The notes beneath the pieces were generated by a model. It was not told where the DNA came from and did no database searches. It worked only from the letters and a program-made list of their open reading frames with translations. A stretch of DNA of 64,000 bases from Sporosarcina sp. E16_8 (GTDB taxonomy: Bacteria > Bacillota > Bacilli > Bacillales_A > Planococcaceae), in NCBI RefSeq assembly GCF_017347095.1, contig NZ_JADPRZ010000008.1:54903-118902 (forward strand), in the 5' to 3' direction. Both the position numbers and the translations under genes were made by a program. How positions within the stretch are numbered: the stretch's first letter is position 1; every line of letters begins with the position of its first letter. Positions 8,339 through 17,334 of the stretch are shown here, in pieces.

Positions 8339-9682
8339 ATGAAAAGTATAGTCAGGGTAACCAAAGTAGAAATAACCAATTTGAAAAATGTTAAAAATGG
8401 TGCGTTTCACACAAATTCAACATTCAATACGTTAGAGAAAGCGGATGTCATAGGGTTTTATGGTCAAAATGGCTCGGGGAAAACTGCGGCAGTGGAAGCG
8501 TTCAATCTTCTAAAGACTTTATTATCAGCCAATCTTGATGCACCCCTTCCTAAGCTCACATCTAACTTGCTGTATTTTAACGAAAAGGCTATTCGCTTAT
8601 TGTTTCAATTTATTGTTGAAAATCAATTCGGTGAATACTTCGTAAACTACTCAGTTTCTTTGTCGGCGGGAAAAGGAAGGTATCAAGTTGTCCAAGAACG
8701 AGTAGTATATCGTGAAAATAAGGAAAATGAGCGATTCAAAGTTCTAATTTCAAAAACTGTTAAAGGCTTAACGATAGGAGATAATGAATCACATGAAATG
8801 ACTGAAACTGCAAGGGTTTCAGTCATGGTAGCCAATCGAATGGCTACTAGTAACTCAACTTCATTTGTGTTTAGAGAGGAATTAAAGGATGTATTTGAAG
8901 TGCTCTTAGAAGAAACAGAAACTGAAATTATGAAAAACCTTTCAGATGACCTCAATCGAGATTTACACGTTATTGATACGATTCAATATGGTCTATTAGT
9001 TGCTAATCTTGTTATGCCTTTTAGTGTTCATTTGGAAAGAAAACGTGGACATATACCTTATGAGATGCAAGATACAATGGTGTTGCCATTGGATTTGTTT
9101 GAAACGATTGACCAAGTGGTTAGTCAGACGAATATTGTCTTGCAGACCATTATCCCAGGTCTTCTAATAAAGATAAGAAAAATCAATAAGCAAAAGTTGA
9201 GTGATGGAAGTGAGGGAGTTCGCTTTGAGTTTCTATCGGAAAAAAGGGATATCGAACTTCCTTTACGAAGTGAGTCTGAAGGTACGTTGAAAATTATTTC
9301 AATTTTAAGTACACTCATTGCCGTTTATAATAATCCGAACGCTTGCGTTGTCATTGATGAGCTCGATGCAGGGATTTTTGAATATTTACTTGGCGAAATA
9401 TTAGAAGTCCTGGACGAAAATGCACAAGGTCAACTCTTTTTCACTTCTCATAACTTGCGGATATTAGAAGTGCTTCCAATTCGAAACTTATGGTTTACTA
9501 CTCTAAATGAAGAGGACAGATACCATCAATTAAAAGGGGTTGAAAAGCTAAGTAATGCACGGGATATCTATCTACGTGCTGTACAGCTGGGTGGTCAAGA
9601 TGAAGAAATCTATGCGGAAACAAATTTATATGATATTAAGACGGCATTCCGAAAAGCAGGGATTTCACATGACAATTACTAA
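8339..9682 (+). CDS. AAA/ABC-type ATPase of a two-gene system (AAA_21/OLD-like)
   Basis: 447 residues. Walker A GQNGSGKT (42-49) lies in an SMC/RecF-like N-terminus. An ABC-like signature RSESEGTLK is near 310-318, Walker B ACVVIDE near 335-341 and a switch His371 in FFTSHN. The middle, about 80-300, is an insertion typical of OLD/AAA_21 ATPases. Start ATG 8339 follows AGGGGGAC. The stop overlaps the next gene by 14 nt, so the two are translationally coupled. Such ATPases paired with TOPRIM-like partners are known from anti-phage systems (PARIS, AbiL, RloAB-type); assignment to one of these is not possible by eye. Confidence 0.8.
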   Translation: MKSIVRVTKVEITNLKNVKNGAFHTNSTFNTLEKADVIGFYGQNGSGKTAAVEAFNLLKTLLSANLDAPLPKLTSNLLYFNEKAIRLLFQFIVENQFGEYFVNYSVSLSAGKGRYQVVQERVVYRENKENERFKVLISKTVKGLTIGDNESHEMTETARVSVMVANRMATSNSTSFVFREELKDVFEVLLEETETEIMKNLSDDLNRDLHVIDTIQYGLLVANLVMPFSVHLERKRGHIPYEMQDTMVLPLDLFETIDQVVSQTNIVLQTIIPGLLIKIRKINKQKLSDGSEGVRFEFLSEKRDIELPLRSESEGTLKIISILSTLIAVYNNPNACVVIDELDAGIFEYLLGEILEVLDENAQGQLFFTSHNLRILEVLPIRNLWFTTLNEEDRYHQLKGVEKLSNARDIYLRAVQLGGQDEEIYAETNLYDIKTAFRKAGISHDNY

Positions 9683-10391
9683 AAAGAAGGTCGTATTATT
9701 ACTTGTCGAGGGAAGCTGCGAAGAGGTATTGCTATACAATCGGTTACGTAGTCTTTTCGAACAGCATAATATACGTTTCCATATTCAGCACGGCGATATT
9801 TTATATGACTTGGACAGGCCGGACCAACCTATCAAGTCTGTGATAGGAAATGCAGTAAATGAATTTATGCTTAAAAGTAAATTTCGTCCGGAAGATGTAT
9901 TCTGTGTACTACATATTATTGATATGGATGGTTGTTTCATCCCAGAAGACGCGATTGTAATTGAAGATACCCAAAAAGAATTAACACTTTACCATGAAGA
10001 TCGAATAACTGTTCCGCATGAAAAACAAAAGCAACAAATAGCAGCTAGAAATGCGGATAGGAGTACAAATATCAATATAATGAAGGCATTAGATAAGATA
10101 CTATCTGCTGAAATCGATTACCGTATGTATTATTTTTCAAGAAATTTAGAACATGTACTATTTAAAGAACCCAATCCAGAAAAGGAAGGGAAATTTCCAC
10201 AGGTAGAACGATTTATAGAACAGTTAGAGATGCCGATTGAAGACTTTTTACAGCAATCCATGCCATTATTAACCGGAGCAGATCCTTATACGGAAAGCTG
10301 GGATAAGATTTCTGAAAGCTCAGCTTCCTTACAACAATACAGTAATGTACCTTTGTTATTTGAATTTGTTAAATTGCAATCCGGATTTTAG
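9669..10391 (+). CDS. TOPRIM-like partner protein (RloB/OLD-nuclease-like), putative effector
   Basis: 240 residues from ATG 9669, which overlaps the end of the ATPase gene and follows GCAGGGAT. An earlier in-frame ATG at 9555 would lie deep inside the ATPase gene and lacks support. The N-terminus VVLLLVEGSCEEVLL matches the TOPRIM acidic motif (Glu14). After about 70 residues comes HIIDMDG, with Asp85 and Asp87 as the DxD metal pair. No transmembrane segments. In known systems such proteins are nucleases or toxins held or activated by the ATPase. Here the link rests on motif pattern and gene coupling only. Confidence 0.7.
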   Translation: MTITKKKVVLLLVEGSCEEVLLYNRLRSLFEQHNIRFHIQHGDILYDLDRPDQPIKSVIGNAVNEFMLKSKFRPEDVFCVLHIIDMDGCFIPEDAIVIEDTQKELTLYHEDRITVPHEKQKQQIAARNADRSTNINIMKALDKILSAEIDYRMYYFSRNLEHVLFKEPNPEKEGKFPQVERFIEQLEMPIEDFLQQSMPLLTGADPYTESWDKISESSASLQQYSNVPLLFEFVKLQSGF

Positions 10392-10440
10392 ATTTCCTAA
10401 ATTAACACATAGTTAAAGTGTTTGTTTTCGGTTATATAAA

Positions 10441-10480
10441 AGCAAAGAAATCACTTTATTACCAAAGTGGATTCTTTGCT
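10441..10480. terminator. Convergent hairpin between the TOPRIM gene and the epimerase gene
   Basis: Arms 10441-10457 and 10464-10480 pair at 16 of 17 positions, starting AGCAAAGAA. It lies between two converging genes, so a bidirectional terminator is likely although the T-runs are short. Confidence 0.65.
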
Positions 10481-10542
10481 ATGTCTTTCTATTTGTTAAT
10501 CGGGGTCGTCATTAAAGGCACATATTTAGCATTGGTTTCCCA

Positions 10543-11454
10543 CTAAATCTTACTAGAACTCTTCAAAATTTGTTGAAGTGCCTTCTCGATTGTATCAAAT
10601 GTAAAATGAAACCCTTCCTTTTCCAATCTATCAGGAACAACCCAACGGCTTTTTAAAACCAATTCCGTTTCGGTTTTCATAAAAACAGCCCCCATTTCGA
10701 GCATCCATTTCGGTGAAGGTAATCCAAACTTTCGGTCCATTGTTTTCCGCAGTTGTGTCATGAATACTCGATTCGTAATCGGCTGTGGGGCTGAACAATT
10801 AAATATCCCATCCAAATCTTTATTCTTTTGAAGAAAAAGGATGATTCGAAATAGGTCTTCCATATGAATCCAGCTAAACATTTGGTTGCCCGATCCTTGA
10901 ATACCGCCGAGCCCATAGCGTACCAAGTTGAGGTAGGGCTCCATCACTCCACCATCCTCACCAAGTACAATTGCAATTCTTAATGCGACTTTCCTTGTCT
11001 GAGGAAGCTGGAAAGCAAATAGGGATTTCTCCCATGCTTGTGCTACCTCAACGGAGAAACCTGTCCCAATCTCGCCACTAGCCTCCGTCATAGGTCTATC
11101 TTCTGCATGTCGATAAATCGTAGCGGTACTTGAATTGATCCATAATGACGGCGGATTTTTACAGGCTAGCAAAGCGTTTCCAAGTATTTCTGTGGTTCCT
11201 GTTCTGGAATCAAGGATTTCTTTTTTATTGTTCTCGTTATAACGGCAGTTGACAGACTTCCCAGCAAGATTGATGAGCATCTCCGCTCCTTCCAAGGCCT
11301 CTACTATACCTACGTCATCCGCCCAAATAAGTTGGTCAGACTGTCTTGAAATGATGATTATTTCATAGCCCAAATTCGTAAACTTCTTTTCAAAATATTG
11401 ACCTAGAAAACCCGTTCCACCAGCTATGACTATTTTCTTTTTCATATCATCCAC
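10543..11454 (-). CDS. TIGR01777-type NAD(P)-dependent epimerase (SulA-like, YfhF)
   Basis: 303 residues with the Rossmann nucleotide site IAGGTGFLGQYF at the N-terminus. The family-specific LINLAGKSVNCRYN, the LRIAIVLGEDGG segment and a C-terminal DUF1731-like tail (VVPDRLEKEGFHF) follow. Members are cytosolic SDR-type proteins with no proven substrate; B. subtilis YfhF is the likely counterpart. The start could be ATG 11454 or the fourth codon ATG at 11445 (MKKKIVIAGG); both have weak GA-rich sites upstream. It stands alone and converges on the ATPase/TOPRIM pair. Confidence 0.88.
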   Translation of the reverse strand: MDDMKKKIVIAGGTGFLGQYFEKKFTNLGYEIIIISRQSDQLIWADDVGIVEALEGAEMLINLAGKSVNCRYNENNKKEILDSRTGTTEILGNALLACKNPPSLWINSSTATIYRHAEDRPMTEASGEIGTGFSVEVAQAWEKSLFAFQLPQTRKVALRIAIVLGEDGGVMEPYLNLVRYGLGGIQGSGNQMFSWIHMEDLFRIILFLQKNKDLDGIFNCSAPQPITNRVFMTQLRKTMDRKFGLPSPKWMLEMGAVFMKTETELVLKSRWVVPDRLEKEGFHFTFDTIEKALQQILKSSSKI

Positions 11455-11625
11455 TCGTTTCCTATAGTTCTTCCTAATTGGACGATTGAGTGCTCAATTA
11501 TGTTGCGAAGACAGCTATTTTCTTAGAGAACCAAGGGCCCTTTTTGTTAGTATGAAATAAGCGATGAAAAGTAATGAAACCGATGAACTTATTGTGATAC
11601 AATTTATTAAAGATTTCACTCGCGA

Positions 11626-11886
11626 TATATATATTCGGCACTACTTATTTAGAATTAACCAAGTGGTATACCTCACCCTTATAACAAACAACTCTAGCGA
11701 AGAAGCGACACTAATGAAAGGTGCCCAATATTGCGGCATCCTGCAGGCGACGGAGCAATAAGATCAAGGAGGGATGCAGTTAAATCCCTCCCCAGTTATC
11801 TTTTGGCGGGGTAATTGCGTGAGGCCATCACCAAGCGACAAAGTGGTGTTGGAAGAAAACTCTATTTGTTAAGTGCCGACTATATA
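11626..11886 (+). mobile_element. Repeat family B, copy B1 (~260 bp)
   Basis: The left end ATATATTCGGCACTACTTAT and the right end GTGCCGACTATATAG are imperfect inverted repeats of each other. Inner blocks TTTAGAATTAAC, TCTAGCGAAG and GAGGCCATCACCAAGCGAC recur in copy B2 at 44.1 kb in the opposite orientation. No transposase; MITE-like. Its right end is only about 25 bp upstream of the AGGAGG of the following gene, so it may supply or disrupt that gene's promoter. Confidence 0.7.
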
Positions 11887-11924
11887 GAAATCTATTTTCT
11901 CAACTTAATCAGGAGGCAAATAGA

Positions 11925-12260
11925 ATGATTTATGTAAAAGGAATTGTATCTTTTCTGTCAAACAGTAAATTACCAAAATCCAAAATATATATGAAAAATA
12001 AATTTGTGAGTATGAAAGTTATTGAAATAAACCAGCGAATATCATCTACCGATGAAGAACAATCTGTGGTGATCACATGTAGTTTTACTGTTTCTATGGA
12101 CGAAGACTACATATGCAAATCACTTGAAGATTACACTGGAAAAGTTAAACCTTTTTTACAGAAATATATTAAAAGTTTGATTTATAGAGTAGAGATTCAA
12201 AACTTGAATTATTTAAGGAACAGTGAAATGAAATCTACTTCTCGTATGTCTTCATATTAA
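11925..12260 (+). CDS. Hypothetical protein, 111 aa
   Basis: ATG 11925 follows a perfect AGGAGG (11911-11916), so expression is plausible. The product is basic, with a predicted alpha/beta composition and no membrane segment or signal peptide. A middle stretch, QSVVITCSFTVSMDEDYICKSLEDY, looks like alternating strands. I do not recognise the family. The gene starts immediately after repeat B1 and has no evident operon partner; the next gene lies about 120 bp downstream. Confidence 0.6.
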   Translation: MIYVKGIVSFLSNSKLPKSKIYMKNKFVSMKVIEINQRISSTDEEQSVVITCSFTVSMDEDYICKSLEDYTGKVKPFLQKYIKSLIYRVEIQNLNYLRNSEMKSTSRMSSY

Positions 12261-12379
12261 TTAATCAGAAAACTCTTCCGGTGTAGCAACACTAATCGTT
12301 CATTACTTTAACCGTTAAAATGTGTGAAATATATGTCATGAGCTCAGAAATAATCCGCGTAGATAAGTGAGGGGAAATC

Positions 12380-12586
12380 ATGATCCAAGTATTCGATACA
12401 GTAGAAAGTTACCAATGTCCTATTTGCAAAGAAAACAATAATTGTTGTAATTCCACAGAAAAGTCCCTAGGTACATGTTGGTGTAATGGAGAGTTCTTTC
12501 CGAAAGCTATTTTCGATCTAGTACCTTACGAGAAATCGAGAAAATCATGTATATGTAAAAAATGCCTAGATGAGTTCGTAGGGTGA
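12380..12586 (+). CDS. Cysteine-rich CWC family protein
   Basis: 68 residues with the cysteine pattern CPIC, NNCC, CWC, CICKKC that defines the cysteine-rich CWC family. The spacing suggests a small zinc-binding fold. The molecular role of this family is not established. GTGAGGGGAAATC before the ATG provides a ribosome-binding site. It is 21 bp upstream of a DUF1801 gene and is probably co-transcribed with it. Confidence 0.85.
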   Translation: MIQVFDTVESYQCPICKENNNCCNSTEKSLGTCWCNGEFFPKAIFDLVPYEKSRKSCICKKCLDEFVG

Positions 12587-12607
12587 TGGAAGAAAGGGGA
12601 ATAGAAT

Positions 12608-13033
12608 ATGTACGAGCAAAAAACGAAGGAAACAGACAATGACGTCATTGAATTTATAGAGAATGTAGAAAATCTCAAAAAACGTGCGGATGCTTACAGG
12701 CTACTTGATATTTTTAAAGAGGCGACAGGCTATGAAGCAAAAATGTGGGGACCTAGTATTATTGGCTTTGGAACGTATCATTATGTATACAAAACGGGCC
12801 ACGAAGGTAACGCACCGTTGACTGGTTTCTCTCCACGTAAAGCAAAAACTAGTTTGTACTTTGCACCCGGCGATAGCGAGCGTGATGCATTGCTGGCGAT
12901 GTTTGGAAAACATACTTCTGGCAAAGCGTGCGTGTATATTAATAAAGTAGATGATATCGACACGAGTGTATTAAAAGAGTTAATTACTCAATCGGTTACG
13001 TTTTTGCAAACACAATACCCGGATAATAAATAA
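12608..13033 (+). CDS. DUF1801 domain protein (YdhG/YjbR/CyaY-like fold)
   Basis: 141 residues, start supported by GAAAGGGGAATAG. The segment KMWGPSIIGFGTYHYVYKTG and later FSPRKAKTSLYFAPG are hallmarks of DUF1801 proteins, which resemble the YdhG/frataxin-like fold. Function in bacteria is unknown. It follows the CWC gene closely, so the two probably form a small operon. Confidence 0.88.
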   Translation: MYEQKTKETDNDVIEFIENVENLKKRADAYRLLDIFKEATGYEAKMWGPSIIGFGTYHYVYKTGHEGNAPLTGFSPRKAKTSLYFAPGDSERDALLAMFGKHTSGKACVYINKVDDIDTSVLKELITQSVTFLQTQYPDNK

Positions 13034-13112
13034 CGCTTTACCTAACGAGAGGTTTGCAGTGGTCCATTAAGTAGATGGGGACTGTAAATTCTGATAATAC
13101 AGTAGTGCCTTG

Positions 13113-13139
13113 TGTATACTTAAATCCATCAAGTATACA
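13113..13139. promoter_or_regulatory. Dyad upstream of the mannitol operon
   Basis: TGTATACTT (13113-13121) and AAGTATACA (13131-13139) form a perfect 9-bp inverted repeat, each arm containing the self-complementary GTATAC. TATACT (13115-13120) inside could serve as a -10 box with a poor -35, as expected for an activator-dependent mtl promoter. The binding protein is unknown. Confidence 0.45.
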
Positions 13140-13165
13140 TATGGCAACAATAGAAGTGACAAAAT

Positions 13166-13209
13166 AGCGTTTACATTCGATTGCCTAACGAATGTAAACG
13201 CTTTATTAT
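13166..13209 (+). promoter_or_regulatory. Palindrome in the mtlA leader with cre-like arms; possible attenuator/terminator
   Basis: AGCGTTTACATTCG (13166-13179) and CGAATGTAAACGCT (13189-13202) pair perfectly, followed by TTATTATT. Each arm contains ATGTAAACGCT, close to the CcpA cre consensus. The element may combine catabolite repression with termination of upstream transcripts before mtlA. Confidence 0.55.
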
Positions 13210-13262
13210 TGGGAGTAATCAAACAGTTGTCGCTTCATAAAAAAGGAAGGGAGTGTGTGGGA

Positions 13263-14699
13263 ATGGAAAATGAACAGCAACATAATTCAAGATTCAAAAT
13301 GAAAGTTCAACGTTTTGGAAGTTTTTTGAGTGGGATGATCATGCCGAATATTGGCGCTTTCATCGCTTGGGGAATCATCACTGCATTATTTATTCCAACA
13401 GGTAGGTTTCCGAACGAAGATTTTGCAGAACTTGTAGGACCTATGATCAATTACTTACTGCCAATTTTAATAGGATTTACGGGTGGACGCCTTATCCATG
13501 GTATCCGTGGAGGAGTCGTTGGTGCAACGGTTACGATGGGGGTCATTGTTGGGGCAGATATTCCAATGTTCCTTGGTGCAATGATTGTAGGACCTTTAGG
13601 CGGATGGGCAATTAAGCAGTTTGATAAATTAATTGAAGGAAAAATCAAGTCAGGTTTTGAAATGCTTGTCAATAACTTTTCATCAGGTATTATTGGGGTT
13701 ATTCTAGCACTGTTTGCTTTTAAAGGAATTGGTCCGGTAGTAGAGGTGTTGAATAAATCACTTGGAGCAGGTGTTCAAGCGATTGTTGATGCTAATCTAT
13801 TGCCAATTGCAAGTATATTGATTGAGCCTGCAAAAGTTTTATTTTTAAATAATGCCATTAACCACGGTGTTTTAAGTCCAATCGGAATTGAACAAGCTAC
13901 ACAAACAGGCAAATCAATTCTCTTCCTATTGGAGGCCAATCCAGGACCTGGTTTTGGGATATTACTGGCGTATATGATTTTCGGCACAGGTATGGCGAAG
14001 CAAACAGCATCAGGTGCAGGTATCATTCATTTCCTTGGAGGGATTCATGAAATTTACTTCCCTTATATTTTAATGAGACCATTGCTATTGGTCGCTGCGA
14101 TTGCGGGAGGCGCAACGGGCGTGTTTACACTTCAATTATTGGGTGGAGGTTTAGTTGCAGCGGCATCACCAGGTAGTATTTTTGCCATCCTTGCGATGAC
14201 ACCAAAAGGAAGTTATTTAGCTGTCATTGCAAGTGTCTTCTTTGCAACGCTCGTATCTTTCATAATTGCATCCATTATTTTAAAAACAGGGAAACAAACG
14301 GATGAAGACGATTTATTGAGAGCGACAGAAAAAACGTCTGCGTTAAAAGGAAAAGAGAGCCATGCGGCAAACTTCATGCAACAATCAGTAGCTGAAGAAG
14401 CTGTTCAAGAAGTGTCATTTGCAAATGTTAAAAGTATTATTTTCGCGTGTGATGCAGGAATGGGTTCAAGCGCGATGGGTGCTTCTATTTTGAGGAATAA
14501 AATTAAAAAAGCTCAAATTGATGTTGCTGTTTCAAATATGGCAATCAGTAATTTACCGTCCGACGCGGAAGTGGTAATCACTCATAAAGATCTTACTGAA
14601 CGTGCGAAAGCAAAATCACCAAACGCATATCATATTTCAGTCGAAAACTTTTTAAATAGTCCTAGATACGATGAACTTCTTGAAAAACTGAAAAAGTAA
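13263..14699 (+). CDS. mtlA: Mannitol PTS transporter, EIICB component
   Basis: 478 residues. The membrane EIIC domain (about 1-345) carries family stretches such as RFGSFLSGMIMPNIGAFIAW and HFLGGIHEIYFPYILMRP. It is joined to a C-terminal EIIB domain with the phospho-cysteine loop FACDAGMGSS (Cys near 396). The EIIA domain is separate (mtlF), as in Bacillus-type systems. The protein imports mannitol and phosphorylates it to mannitol-1-phosphate. ATG 13263 follows GGAAGGGAG; an upstream in-frame ATG at 13110 runs through the regulatory palindromes and is rejected. First gene of mtlA-R-F-D. Confidence 0.96.
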   Translation: MENEQQHNSRFKMKVQRFGSFLSGMIMPNIGAFIAWGIITALFIPTGRFPNEDFAELVGPMINYLLPILIGFTGGRLIHGIRGGVVGATVTMGVIVGADIPMFLGAMIVGPLGGWAIKQFDKLIEGKIKSGFEMLVNNFSSGIIGVILALFAFKGIGPVVEVLNKSLGAGVQAIVDANLLPIASILIEPAKVLFLNNAINHGVLSPIGIEQATQTGKSILFLLEANPGPGFGILLAYMIFGTGMAKQTASGAGIIHFLGGIHEIYFPYILMRPLLLVAAIAGGATGVFTLQLLGGGLVAAASPGSIFAILAMTPKGSYLAVIASVFFATLVSFIIASIILKTGKQTDEDDLLRATEKTSALKGKESHAANFMQQSVAEEAVQEVSFANVKSIIFACDAGMGSSAMGASILRNKIKKAQIDVAVSNMAISNLPSDAEVVITHKDLTERAKAKSPNAYHISVENFLNSPRYDELLEKLKK

Positions 14700-14714
14700 T
14701 GAGTGTACACTTAA

Positions 14715-14750
14715 GCTCAGCCTAATTCGAAAGAAATTGGGCTGAGTTTT
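14715..14750 (+). terminator. Intra-operon terminator after mtlA
   Basis: CTCAGCC pairs with GGCTGAG, extended by AATT pairs, then TTTT. It probably lowers expression of mtlR relative to mtlA. Confidence 0.75.
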
Positions 14751-14787
14751 ACCAATGATTATAGAGTATTTCAATGGGGTGTTTAAC

Positions 14788-16878
14788 ATGGATATTTCAG
14801 CTCGGGAAAAAATTATCTTGGATGAATTAATCGACAGAAATGAAGAAGTAACCATTAAAGAATTATCGGAGAAAATAGCTGTTAGCCCTCGAACGATTCA
14901 CCGTGATTTGAATACGTTAGAAAAATTACTACGCGCGTACAACCTTGAACTTATACGAAAAACTGGGGTTGGCATTCAGATTGTAGGGGTAGAAACAGAT
15001 AAGGAAATCTTAAAACAAAAGTTAAACACTTTCTCTTCTCGTGAGTATACGCTGGACGAGAGGCAAACCATGATTTTGTGCACATTGTACGAATCATCAG
15101 AGCCCGTGAAGCTTTTTGCACTTGCCAATGAAATAGGAGTGGCAATAGCGACAATCAGTGCAGATTTACTTAAGCTAGAGGAACAATTAAAACCCTTTAA
15201 GCTTCTAATAGTGAAAAAAAGAGGGTATGGAATTGAAATAAGCGGTTCAGAAAAAGCAAAACGAAGAGCAATGAGTTACGTGATTGCCAAAACATTAAAA
15301 GAAGACGAGCTATTTTCGTTTACAAAAGAACGTATTCAGAAGAAATCTGGGAATCAAGAGAATCCTATATCCAAACGGTTATTGCATCTTGTTGATCGGG
15401 AAAAAATACTGATTATTGAAGATGTCATGCAACAATTAAATCGAGTATTACCATTTCCAATTACGGATAATGCTTATGTCGGGCTCATTGTTCATCTAAC
15501 GTTGGCAATTGAACGTATTATGTTAGGTGAAAATATTCAGATGGATACTGTGTATTTAGAGCAGTTAACAAAGGAACCGGAATACCACATTGCACAGGAG
15601 ATTATTGCCAAATTATCGGCTCGGTTCCAGATAGAAATACCTAAAGCTGAAATTGGGTATATTACAATGCATCTTCAAGGTGCCAAGCTTCGTCATAATG
15701 AAGGACAATTACTTGAAGCCTCCAATTTGGAAACATTCATACATGCGAAGAAACTGATTCAGTGCATGGAAGATGCTACGGGTGAAGATTTAATGGATAA
15801 CGCGCCCTTGTTAGAAGGCCTTGTTACACATTTGAAGCCTGCAATCTATCGTATTCGACAGGATATGGGTATCACCAATCCTTTGTTGAAAAGTATTCGT
15901 AAAGATTATGAAGAGTTGTTTCAGATTGTCAAGAATGCCGTTGGAAAAGTATTTCCGGAACTACAAATACCTAATGAAGAGATAGGTTACTTAGTCATGC
16001 ATTTCGGATCTGTCTTACTCGGTGTGAAGGGTGAAAAAGATTTAAAAGCCTATATTGTTTGTTCAAGTGGAATAGGGACATCCAAAATGCTCGTATCGCG
16101 ACTTCAACGAGAAATACCAGAAATTGCAGAAATAGCGAATGTATCTCTTTTTGAATTAAATGAACTTCAAATCTCAGATAGAGACTTAGTTATTTCTACT
16201 ATTTATTTACAAGATTTTACCAAGGAATATTTGATCGTCAGTCCATTTATGACAGAAGAAGAAATTAAACAAGTACAGCTGTATGCAAGAAGGCAGAAGC
16301 TTATTAAAAAACCGGTTACCTTGGTAAACCATAGTAATTCCACAATTGAAGAAATAACTAACAGAATGAAAAGTATCCATTTATACACGGGAACTGTAGC
16401 CGAGTTATTATCGGGTTTTCAGCATTCATCACAAAAAGAACATATGTCAGTAGAAAAATATATACGAGTAGCATGTAACCAATTGGAAAAGAAAAATATT
16501 ATCAAAGATGCTGAAATTGTGGCAGATGCTCTATTTGCAAGAGAAGCAATTGGAGGAATAGGAATACCTGAAACAAAGCTAGCTTTATTCCATACCCGCC
16601 ACGAACAAATTCTTAAGCCTTCGTTTACGATCCAAACACTTGTGGATCCAATCGTTATGAAAGCGATGGACGGAACGGATAGCGAAGTCAGGCATTTATT
16701 ACTGTTGTTAGCCCCTCATTCATACCATGAACAGGGTTTAGAAGTACTAAGTTATATTAGTTCACTCATTATCGAAGACGAAAAAAGTATTGAATTGTTT
16801 GAATCCAGTCCGGGGACGCATATCCATTCCTATTTGGCACAGAAATTTGAGCAGTTCATTAATGAAAAAATAAAATAA
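14788..16878 (+). CDS. mtlR: Mannitol operon activator MtlR (PRD-containing)
   Basis: 696 residues. The N-terminal helix-turn-helix domains include IKELSEKIAVSPRTIHRDLNTLE. Two PRD domains follow with conserved His stretches (GLIVHLTLAIER, IGYITMHLQGA; VTHLKPAIYR, IGYLVMHFGSV). Next come an EIIB-Gat-like domain with Cys425 (YIVCSSGIGTSKM) and an EIIA-like domain with His602 (FHTRHEQ). These match the regulatory Cys419 and His599 of B. subtilis MtlR. PTS phosphorylation of the PRDs and domain contacts with EIIA/EIIB set activity. Start ATG 14788 (ATGGGGTG upstream) is preferred to ATG 14755, which lacks a site. Confidence 0.94.
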   Translation: MDISAREKIILDELIDRNEEVTIKELSEKIAVSPRTIHRDLNTLEKLLRAYNLELIRKTGVGIQIVGVETDKEILKQKLNTFSSREYTLDERQTMILCTLYESSEPVKLFALANEIGVAIATISADLLKLEEQLKPFKLLIVKKRGYGIEISGSEKAKRRAMSYVIAKTLKEDELFSFTKERIQKKSGNQENPISKRLLHLVDREKILIIEDVMQQLNRVLPFPITDNAYVGLIVHLTLAIERIMLGENIQMDTVYLEQLTKEPEYHIAQEIIAKLSARFQIEIPKAEIGYITMHLQGAKLRHNEGQLLEASNLETFIHAKKLIQCMEDATGEDLMDNAPLLEGLVTHLKPAIYRIRQDMGITNPLLKSIRKDYEELFQIVKNAVGKVFPELQIPNEEIGYLVMHFGSVLLGVKGEKDLKAYIVCSSGIGTSKMLVSRLQREIPEIAEIANVSLFELNELQISDRDLVISTIYLQDFTKEYLIVSPFMTEEEIKQVQLYARRQKLIKKPVTLVNHSNSTIEEITNRMKSIHLYTGTVAELLSGFQHSSQKEHMSVEKYIRVACNQLEKKNIIKDAEIVADALFAREAIGGIGIPETKLALFHTRHEQILKPSFTIQTLVDPIVMKAMDGTDSEVRHLLLLLAPHSYHEQGLEVLSYISSLIIEDEKSIELFESSPGTHIHSYLAQKFEQFINEKIK

Positions 16879-16895
16879 CTAGAGGAGTTTTTACA

Positions 16896-17333
16896 ATGAC
16901 ATTACCTATTTTATCGATTGAAAACATTGTGTTGAATCAAGTGCTAGCGACAAAAGAAGAAGCAATCCGCTTAACAGGGAAAATCCTTTTTGACAGGGGT
17001 TATGTTGAGTCAAGTTATGTAGAAAAAATGCTTGAACGCGAAGAAATGACAACTACGTATATGGGGAATTTTGTAGCCATTCCACATGGTACAGACGATG
17101 CAAAGCAAGAAGTAATGGAGTCAGGAATTGCAATTATTCAAGTGCCACAGGGTGTAGATTTCGGAGATGGGAATATCGTCAAATTGATCTTTGGGATTGC
17201 TGGAAAAGGGGACGAGCATTTAGAAATCCTGTCGAATATTGCAATCGTAGTTTCTGAAGAAGAAAATGTAGAGGCAATTGTGAATGCATCGTCTAAAGAT
17301 GAAGTTTTATCCTTTTTTGAAGGAGTGAACTAA
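16896..17333 (+). CDS. mtlF: Mannitol PTS EIIA component
   Basis: 145-residue cytosolic EIIA of the mannitol/fructose family. The phosphorylated histidine is His64 in VAIPHGTDDAK. It passes phosphate from HPr to the EIIB domain of MtlA. The start follows GAGGAG with good spacing, 17 bp after mtlR, and mtlD begins one base after its stop. Length and motifs are normal. Confidence 0.95.
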   Translation: MTLPILSIENIVLNQVLATKEEAIRLTGKILFDRGYVESSYVEKMLEREEMTTTYMGNFVAIPHGTDDAKQEVMESGIAIIQVPQGVDFGDGNIVKLIFGIAGKGDEHLEILSNIAIVVSEEENVEAIVNASSKDEVLSFFEGVN

Positions 17334-17334
17334 C

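Noticed and set aside
11564..11761. 65-codon plus-strand frame
   Set aside because: Most of it is repeat family B sequence shared with 44.1 kb, where it is not open; no ribosome-binding site.
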